This document shows positions 55,970-61,087 of a stretch of DNA of 61,087 bases, piece after piece. The DNA lies in contig NZ_SMMU01000023.1 of assembly GCF_004339665.1 (NCBI RefSeq), positions 1-61,087 on the forward strand, read 5' to 3'. The position numbers and the translations under genes were made by a program. Below the pieces are notes generated by a model. The model had not been told where the DNA came from. It did no database searches and saw nothing but the letters and a program-made list of their open reading frames with translations. Positions within the stretch are counted from its first letter, which is position 1, and each line of letters begins with the position of its first letter. Source of the stretch: Azotobacter chroococcum (GTDB lineage Bacteria; Pseudomonadota; Gammaproteobacteria; Pseudomonadales; Pseudomonadaceae).

Positions 55970-56302
55970 ATGAAGTCGCCCGACGAATCCAACCTCCCTC
56001 AGTCAAGCGCGAACAGACTACGGATTGGCCGCTGGCACCTTGGTGCTGCGCTTGCGGCACTGCTTGCCTCATTGGGCATAATGCTCGCCATGGCTGGCAC
56101 CGCCTCCCTGCTTGGCCGGGCCCCAGCTCCCGGACCAGGCATCGACGACCCTGCCCTATCCTTCGGCCTTGCCGCTCTCCTCTTGGCCCTCGGCCTTCTG
56201 TTGCTCTGGGCGGGCATCCGAGCCTGGCGCATTTGCCGGCGCGGCCTGCGATCCACGCGACACCCCAGCCCTTCCACTAGCGCACGAAAAAAGCACGGCT
56301 GA
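55970..56302 (+). CDS. Two-helix membrane protein, unknown
   Basis: 110 residues from ATG 55970 behind GGAGGAG. Two hydrophobic segments (about 20-45 LGAALAALLASLGIMLAMAGTA and 58-82 FGLAALLLALGLLLLWAGIRA), basic C-terminus. Not recognised; I recall a membrane protein at the same place in P. aeruginosa. An upstream ATG has no ribosome site. Confidence 0.65.
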   Translation: MKSPDESNLPQSSANRLRIGRWHLGAALAALLASLGIMLAMAGTASLLGRAPAPGPGIDDPALSFGLAALLLALGLLLLWAGIRAWRICRRGLRSTRHPSPSTSARKKHG

Positions 56303-56354
56303 CGCCAGAGGGCATCCATTGGTTACACTAGGTGTCCTTCGCGGAGGCCAGCCC

Positions 56355-56915
56355 ATGTCCGATGACGATTTTTCTCTGTTCCAATCTGCCCTTCATGGCG
56401 TCAAGCCGCTGCGCCAGGATGATCGCGCCGATACCGGCGCTCCCCAGCGCGACCATCGGCAAATCGCCAGTCGTCGCCAAGCCGCCATGCAACAGGTCGA
56501 AGCGCAGAAAGTCGACGGCCTGTCCGATCAGTTCGTCATCGATGTGGCTGCCGAAGATGACCTCCATTGGGCACGTGACGGCGTTCAGGAGGGCCAGATG
56601 CGCAAGCTCCGGGCCGGACAGATCACCTTCGAGGGTAGCCTGGATCTGCATGGCATGACGGTGGAGAAAGCCCGCGAAACACTTTGGGGCTTTCTCGCTG
56701 AAGCTACCAGGCTGGAAGTGCGCTGCGTGCGTGTCACCCATGGCAAGGCTGCCCGCCTGGACGGCAGGCGACCTATGGTCAAGAGTCACGTCAACACCTG
56801 GCTGCGCCAGCATCCGCAGGTGCTCGGCTTTGCCTCCTGCCTGCCCCGCCATGGCGGCACCGGCGCTGTCTATGTACTGCTCAAACGCACCATGCTTGAC
56901 GGACGCGACGAATAG
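56355..56915 (+). CDS. Smr-domain DNA-nuclease-like protein
   Basis: 186 residues: an N-terminal basic helical part ([15 protein letters not shown]) and a C-terminal Smr domain with [20 protein letters not shown] and [14 protein letters not shown]. Smr domains nick DNA or act in RNA cleavage; the role of this SmrA-type protein is unsettled. 52 nt after the membrane protein and about 90 nt before folE. Confidence 0.93.
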   Translation: MSDDDFSLFQSALHGVKPLRQDDRADTGAPQRDHRQIASRRQAAMQQVEAQKVDGLSDQFVIDVAAEDDLHWARDGVQEGQMRKLRAGQITFEGSLDLHGMTVEKARETLWGFLAEATRLEVRCVRVTHGKAARLDGRRPMVKSHVNTWLRQHPQVLGFASCLPRHGGTGAVYVLLKRTMLDGRDE

Positions 56916-57006
56916 CAGGAGCCCGCCAGCGTGCTTGCAAGCCTCGTCGCCCCCCCCTAACCTGCACGCTCGTGTATCTTATCTAAAAGCTCTCGCAGGA
57001 ATATCC

Positions 57007-57552
57007 ATGTCCCTGGAACAGCAGTACACCGCGATTCTCGCCCACCTCGGCGAGGACATTTCCCGTGAAGGCCTGGTCGACACGCCCAAGCGCGCAGCCA
57101 AAGCCATGCAGTACCTCTGCCGCGGCTATCAACAGACTCTCGAGGAAGTTGTCAACGGCGCCCTGTTCAGCTCGGACAACAGCGAAATGGTGATGGTGAA
57201 AAACATCGAGCTGTACTCGCTCTGCGAGCATCACATGTTGCCGTTCATCGGCAAGGCACACGTAGCCTATCTACCCAATGGCAAGGTTTTAGGCTTGTCG
57301 AAGGTCGCCCGCATTGTCGACATGTATGCACGACGCCTGCAGATTCAGGAGAACCTTACCCGCCAGATTGCCGAAGCCGTGGAGCAGGTCACTGGAGCTT
57401 CGGGCGTTGGAGTGGTGATCGAAGCGCAACATATGTGCATGATGATGCGCGGCGTGGAGAAACAGAACTCCACCATGGTCACCTCGGTCATGCTTGGCCA
57501 CTTCCGCAGCAATGCAGCTACTCGCAGCGAATTTCTCAGCCTGATCAACTGA
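57007..57552 (+). CDS. folE: GTP cyclohydrolase I
   Basis: Opens GTP to dihydroneopterin triphosphate, the first step to folate. 181 residues with zinc ligands in [20 protein letters not shown] and [12 protein letters not shown], plus the [12 protein letters not shown] stretch of the classical (type IA) enzyme. ATG 57007 follows AGGA. The longer reading covers the Smr gene and is rejected. Confidence 0.97.
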   Translation: MSLEQQYTAILAHLGEDISREGLVDTPKRAAKAMQYLCRGYQQTLEEVVNGALFSSDNSEMVMVKNIELYSLCEHHMLPFIGKAHVAYLPNGKVLGLSKVARIVDMYARRLQIQENLTRQIAEAVEQVTGASGVGVVIEAQHMCMMMRGVEKQNSTMVTSVMLGHFRSNAATRSEFLSLIN

Positions 57553-57565
57553 TCTTACGGGCAGG

Positions 57566-58104
57566 ATCAGCGATCGGGTGCTGGCGGCCAACGGCTCGAT
57601 CTCCGAGGTGGCCGAACGCCTTGCGGTGAGCGAGTCCTACGTGTTGCGGGCTTGGGCGCGACAGCGGCTGGGCCTGATCAGCGCTGGAGTCCAGTGCAAC
57701 CACGTGCTCCCTCGACTCACCTTCGTCTGTGCGCTGCGCAGCGAAGGCCTATTCGCCCCGCTGGTCGTCGATGGACCGATCAACGGGCGAGCGTTTCGCG
57801 CCCGGGTCGAGCAAGCGCTGGCGCCGGAGACATCGTGGTGATGAACAACCTCGGCTCGCACAAGGTTGCCGGCGTGCGATAGGCCATTAAGGTGCGAGAT
57901 GCCGAACTGCGCTATTTGCCACTACAGTCCGGACTAAAACCCCATCGAGCAGGTGTTCGCGAAGCTGAAGGCGTTGCTGCGCAAGGCCGCCGCCCCGTAC
58001 GACCGATGCTCTGTGGTCGGCGATCGGCACGCTGCTCAAGCGCTTCACGCCCGCCGAGTGCGAACGTTAATGTGCGCCATTGTGGCTACGGCCAATCAGG
58101 ATGA
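57566..58104 (+). pseudogene. Degenerate IS630-family transposase
   Basis: Pieces of an IS630 transposase in several frames: an N-terminal helix-turn-helix (GSISEVAERLAVSESYVLRAW), then a jump to SEGLFAPLVVDGPINGRAF, then in another frame DIVVMNNLGSHK with the second catalytic Asp and a stop, then NPIEQVFAKLKALL and a C-terminal RHCGYG ending at TGA 58102-58104. The stretch with the first catalytic Asp is deleted and at least two frameshifts and a stop occur. The remnant ends 64 nt before phbF. Confidence 0.88.
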
Positions 58105-58112
58105 AAGCGCTC

Positions 58113-58141
58113 TAGACAACCGCAGTTTGGGCTACCATATC
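58113..58141 (+). promoter_or_regulatory. Possible phbF promoter
   Basis: TAGACA (58113-58118), 17-nt spacer, CATATC (58136-58141), 28 nt before the phbF start. Four of six and three or four of six matches to sigma70 boxes. It starts 9 nt past the transposase remnant, so the IS may have reset upstream control. Confidence 0.45.
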
Positions 58142-58168
58142 ATCCCCGTCATACAACGAGATATACGC

Positions 58169-58693
58169 ATGTCAGCCAATGGCCGGAACGATGTCCGTCT
58201 GATCAAGAAGTACCCCAACCGCCGTTTGTATGACACCCGCACCAGTTGCCATATCACGCTTGCCGATATTCGCCAGTTGGTGATCAGCGAAGAGCCTTTC
58301 CAAGTGGTCGACGCCAAAACCGGCGAGGACCTGACTCGTAGCATCCTTTTGCAAATCATCCAGGAAGCCGAAAGCGACGGTGAGCCAATTTTCTCCAGCG
58401 AAACGCTTAAAGGAATTATTCGCTTCTACGGCCCCTTCCAAGGAGTTCTTGCCAGCTATCTGGAAAAGAGCATTCAAAGCGTCATAGACGTACAGACTCA
58501 GGCAGGAGTGCAGTCGACCCAAGCCTGGACAGATTTCATGCAGAGTCAGGCCCCTATGATGCAGGACCTGATGCGTCAGTATGTCGAGCAATCCAAGAAG
58601 CTCTACCTGAATACCCAGAACATGTTCGGCATTTTCTCTGGCTTTGCAGGCAACGCAGGCGGAAAAAAAGATGGCGATGAAAGTCAGGACTGA
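58169..58693 (+). CDS. phbF: PhbF/PhaR polyhydroxybutyrate regulator
   Basis: Repressor that senses PHB granules and controls the phasin gene. 174 residues: N-terminal DNA/PHB-binding domain RLIKKYPNRRLYDTRTSCHI with ITLADIRQLV, then the PHB-accumulation regulatory domains (ILLQIIQEAESDGEPIFS) and a C-terminal helical part. ATG 58169 begins the family domain; the longer reading enters the IS remnant. Its last codons overlap the phbP terminator hairpin. Confidence 0.95.
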   Translation: MSANGRNDVRLIKKYPNRRLYDTRTSCHITLADIRQLVISEEPFQVVDAKTGEDLTRSILLQIIQEAESDGEPIFSSETLKGIIRFYGPFQGVLASYLEKSIQSVIDVQTQAGVQSTQAWTDFMQSQAPMMQDLMRQYVEQSKKLYLNTQNMFGIFSGFAGNAGGKKDGDESQD

Positions 58694-58704
58694 CTTTCAT
58701 CGCC
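58663..58704 (-). terminator. Intrinsic terminator of phbP inside the phbF 3' end
   Basis: Read leftwards: 14-bp perfect stem (58704-58691 with 58686-58673, 4-nt loop), then ATC and seven T (58669-58663). A classic Rho-independent terminator for phbP. It covers the last six codons and the stop of phbF. Confidence 0.9.
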
Positions 58705-58759
58705 GAAGGACTCAAGGAAGGTAAAATAAAAACTGTGGCGCAGCGGTCGCCGGTTGCCG

Positions 58760-59323
58760 TCAGGCAGTCTTCTTGCCCGAGGCTGCTTGGGCAGCGGCCT
58801 GACCTGCAGCGTTGGCAGCCGCCTCAATGCCACTTGCAGTGATTTCGGACGCCTGCTTGGCTGCCTTCTGTGCGCTCTCGTAGACGTTGCCCGCCCCTTC
58901 GACAGCAGACTTGAATACAGATACGACCGGTTCGGCACTGGCCGGGGCGTTCTTGCAGATCTCCTCGACGATTTCCTGCGCCTGCTGGGTACCGATCTCA
59001 ATCTGGCGCTCAGTCAGCTTGGTGACCTCTGCTTGGAAGCGGGAAATGAGGTCGTAGGTCTGGCGGCTGAACTCCACAAGACGCTCGGCCTGCTCGTTGG
59101 GCTTGAAGAAGGAGGCCTGCAACTCCAGGAAAGCCTGGGGATCGCGTACCGACAGCAGCTTGCGCAGACTCTCGAAATTGTCATCAGCCGCAGCCCGCAA
59201 GGTCTTGAACTGCAGCTTGTAGAGCTCTTCGGCGCTCTCGAAGATCTTGCTGTTCAGTTGCTGCACGGCATCCAGGTTGGATTTAGAAGCACTTTCCATT
59301 TTTTCCAGATCAAAAAAAGACAT
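58760..59323 (-). CDS. phbP: Phasin, PHB granule surface protein
   Basis: Coats PHB granules and sets their number and size. 187 residues, amphipathic alpha-helices without cysteine: FFDLEKMESASKSNLDAVQQ, ELYKLQFKTLRAAADDNFES, SAVEGAGNVYESAQKAAKQA and an Ala-rich tail ending GKKTA, all typical of phasin family 1. AGGAG precedes ATG 59323. Convergent with phbF; two PhbF-like palindromes lie upstream. Confidence 0.95.
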   Translation of the reverse strand: MSFFDLEKMESASKSNLDAVQQLNSKIFESAEELYKLQFKTLRAAADDNFESLRKLLSVRDPQAFLELQASFFKPNEQAERLVEFSRQTYDLISRFQAEVTKLTERQIEIGTQQAQEIVEEICKNAPASAEPVVSVFKSAVEGAGNVYESAQKAAKQASEITASGIEAAANAAGQAAAQAASGKKTA

Positions 59324-59403
59324 TACGGTATCTCCTGCATAGTGACGGCCGGGCTGGCCTGGCGCGCCGCTGCTGATGTCTTGGATTCAACGGGCAAATT
59401 CAT

Positions 59404-59450
59404 TGTTGCGCTGCAAAATGATTTTCGCAAGCTTTTTTTGCAATGCAAAA
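59404..59450 (-). promoter_or_regulatory. Two PhbF/PhaR operator-like palindromes upstream of phbP
   Basis: tgttgcgctgcaa (59404-59416) fits the TG-N-TGC-N3-GCAA motif reported for PhbF of Herbaspirillum. A second site ttttgc-aat-gcaaaa (59436-59450) is a perfect palindrome sharing TGC-N3-GCAA. They lie 81-127 nt before the phbP start in an AT-rich stretch suited to a promoter. Confidence 0.7.
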
Positions 59451-59684
59451 TTTTATGGGCCTTGGGGCAATTTGCCTGGAAAACAAGAATAACCATGCTA
59501 GATTGAGCCAAAGAACCCATAAAATCCCACTAAAAACGATGTGCCTGATGCCATGAGAAAGCTCTACAACACATGCTTTTTGCATCGCAGCATGAAAAGC
59601 ACGACAAGCAGCTGGCCCTACGCGCCAAAATGCCTTTCGCAGCCTTATACACTTGCAAGCTTTGCCCCACTCCCTAGAGCCAAA
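59451..59684. other. phbP-phbR gap, remainder
   Basis: AT-richer, no gene seen. A partial third TGC-N3-GCA element occurs near 59581-59600 (tttgcatcgcagc), flanked by catgc/gcatg. May belong to phbP control or to the 3' end of the phbR message. Confidence 0.3.
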
Positions 59685-60731
59685 CTACCCATATGCCGCG
59701 ACAGCATGACTTTCCTGAGCATCACCCCGGAGAAAGCCCCGACGAGCCCGATACTGTCCTGGAGTCATACCGAACCAACGCGAACAAGCGCGGAAAAAGC
59801 TGCTATGTTCGTGAAAACCCAGAAGATAGGTGACCTCTTGCAAGCTGAAATGCGAATGACGCAGATACAGATGGGCCTGCTCACGACGAGTTTCATTCAG
59901 CAGGTCCTTATACTGGGTGCCCTCCTTCTTCAAGCAGCGCTGCAGGGTGCGCTTGCTGATGCAAAGCGCTGCCGCAATATCTTCGATGGTTGGTTCGCCA
60001 CTGGCCAGACGCTCCATAATCAGCTGCTGGACACGCCAAGTGCTCAATTGAGAGGCCTGCTCACGCAGGCGCTGCTCGGCGAAGCGCTCATGCATACTTT
60101 CCAGGGCAGCATCTGCCGTGCTCAGGGGAGAGTCCAACTGAGCTGCATCGAATAAAATGGAATAATTAGAGGAGTTGAATTGCATGGGGCATCGCAGAAT
60201 ACGATAGTACTCTGCCGTATCAACCGGCTCGGGATGCATAAACTCGACACACAACGGGGTGAACTGCGAACTCCCACACAACCAACGCAGGTAGGAAATC
60301 AAGGCTGCCATCCCAATATCATGGAACTGCCGCGGTATGCCTTTGCTGCCACCGTGACGGTTACTGTTCAGGCGATAGACACTGCCCTCCCGATGCAGGG
60401 AAAAATCGGCGCCATTGTCGATCAATGAGCAGTAACGAACAAGATGCTGCAAGGCGCACTTCAAATCAGGGCTCGACATCATCACATAGCCCACCACGTC
60501 GTAAATGCCCGGCTTGACCAGCCCATAGGCCTTGAGCCCTATGTCCGGGTTGCCGCTCTGCAGCACCGCCCTGCTCAGGATTCTCGAAAGATCCTTGACC
60601 CGACAACTGCCCATGTCATTGAAAATTTGAGGGTTTAAATCCGACTCCCTAAGTAGGCTTTCAATTTCCAACCCCGCCGCCCTAAGCGTCTCCTCGACGA
60701 GCCGTGCATAACTCACACTGACTGTAAACAT
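59685..60731 (-). CDS. phbR: AraC-family activator, PhbR-like
   Basis: In A. vinelandii PhbR activates phbBAC. 348 residues from ATG 60731: FTVSVSYARLVEETLRAAGLEIESL matches the usual start of the OruR/PhbR group of AraC proteins. An N-terminal ligand-type domain is followed by a C-terminal double helix-turn-helix (TIEDIAAALCISKRTLQRCL, then YLLGFHEHSSFFRACSRWFG and TPGQYR). An upstream ATG (60794) would add 21 residues but has no ribosome site. The phbBAC operon would be expected to the right, beyond the IS. Confidence 0.85.
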   Translation of the reverse strand: MFTVSVSYARLVEETLRAAGLEIESLLRESDLNPQIFNDMGSCRVKDLSRILSRAVLQSGNPDIGLKAYGLVKPGIYDVVGYVMMSSPDLKCALQHLVRYCSLIDNGADFSLHREGSVYRLNSNRHGGSKGIPRQFHDIGMAALISYLRWLCGSSQFTPLCVEFMHPEPVDTAEYYRILRCPMQFNSSNYSILFDAAQLDSPLSTADAALESMHERFAEQRLREQASQLSTWRVQQLIMERLASGEPTIEDIAAALCISKRTLQRCLKKEGTQYKDLLNETRREQAHLYLRHSHFSLQEVTYLLGFHEHSSFFRACSRWFGMTPGQYRARRGFLRGDAQESHAVAAYG

Positions 60732-60992
60732 ATCCCTTTCCGCGCTCTCTTCCATGGGCCAAGAAACCAAACGCATGTGGAGAAACCAATGCATAGAGCA
60801 TTCTAGTTCCTACAGCAAATTTTGCCCCACCCCGCCAAGGCAGGCTGAGAGCCCCCATGCATCACATGCCTGAGAAAGTGACACCATCAAAACACATGGC
60901 TCCGACGACTGGATGACCATTCATCGCCATCCCCTCCAGTCTCCATCCGCATCCGACTCATCACCTCCACAGCCACGTCAACTGCACGCAAG

Positions 60993-61087
60993 TGAACCGC
61001 CCCGGGAATCTCGGAGGCTCTTTGGTGTGAGTCATGCCGCCAGGGCTGACTCGTCGAGTTGTCGATAATACGTCGCTTCAGCTTCCG
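60993..61087 (-). mobile_element. End of an IS3-family insertion sequence
   Basis: The inverted repeat end tgaaccgccccggga begins at 60993, the usual tip of IS3-family (IS51/IS407-type) elements. The element runs out of the window. It sits 262 nt upstream of the phbR start. Confidence 0.75.
61032..61087 (-). CDS. C-terminal end of IS3-family transposase (partial)
   Basis: Only the last 17 codons are visible: EAEATYYRQLDESALAA then TGA at 61034-61032, 39 nt inside the inverted repeat. The stop-to-end distance and the tail pattern (YYRQLDES) fit an IS3-type orfB product. Confidence 0.65.
   Translation of the reverse strand, partial: EAEATYYRQLDESALAA

Noticed and set aside
57953-58168. Upstream extension of phbF (72 extra codons)
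   Set aside because: The extension is transposase-remnant sequence in another frame; the family domain starts at the ATG at 58169.
1-61087. CRISPR array, prophage or toxin-antitoxin pair
   Set aside because: No regularly spaced repeats, phage structural genes or paired small genes of that kind were seen; mobile DNA is limited to the MITE-like element, the IS630 remnant and the IS3 end.

Overview
The window looks like a chromosomal segment of a high-GC pseudomonad, most probably Azotobacter (A. vinelandii / A. chroococcum type). Three things point there. The right side carries pseudomonad housekeeping genes (folE, Smr protein, prmB, aroC, mtnBDC, speE) in an order I recall from Pseudomonas aeruginosa. 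The far right holds a PHB control group (PhbF/PhaR repressor, phasin, PhbR-like AraC activator) as in Azotobacter. The left two thirds hold an enteric-type flagellar system run by FlhDC, which is the master regulator known for Azotobacter rather than the FleQ/FlhF/FleN control of polar Pseudomonas flagella. The genus call is inference.

Region 1 (1-14100, all minus strand) is the motility and chemotaxis block in the order flhD-flhC-motA-motB-cheA-cheW-mcp-mcp-mcp-cheR-cheB-mcp, the last gene running off the left edge. cheY and cheZ are not present and would be expected further left. A 224-bp MITE-like element sits between motB and cheA and supplies the motB stop codon. A strong sigma28 promoter precedes motA.

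Region 2 (14320-29805) builds the filament cap, basal body and export gate. A minus-strand operon fliD-fliS-fliT-second fliK-like gene-stand-alone FlhB C-terminal domain is driven by a sigma28 promoter. fliE stands alone, divergent from fliFGHIJK-LMNOPQR on the plus strand, where most genes overlap by 4-8 nt.

Region 3 (29844-41674) is flgBCDEFGHIJ-KL on the minus strand, with flgA-flgM-flgN on the plus strand. The flgB/flgA gap carries FlhDC-box-like half-sites; flgK and flgM each have a sigma28 promoter of the form TCAA-N15-GCCGATA. The logic is class I FlhDC, class II hook-basal body, class III sigma28 checkpointed by FlgM. The block ends at a strong bidirectional terminator and tRNA-Ser(GGA), whose 3' end faces the flagellar genes.

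Region 4 (41900-57552) is accessory and housekeeping: two small membrane proteins, an AEC transporter, an unknown protein, a ZapE-like ATPase without a normal start codon, a cytochrome c, RraB-like protein, spermidine synthase, the methionine salvage genes mtnB-D-C with a coupled MFS transporter, aroC, a secreted hydrolase, prmB, an isochorismatase-fold protein, a membrane protein, an Smr protein and folE.

Region 5 (57560-61087) holds a decayed IS630 transposase, phbF, the convergent phasin gene phbP with two PhbF-like palindromes upstream, phbR, and the end of an IS3-family element cut by the window edge. Mobile DNA therefore lies on both sides of the PHB regulators.
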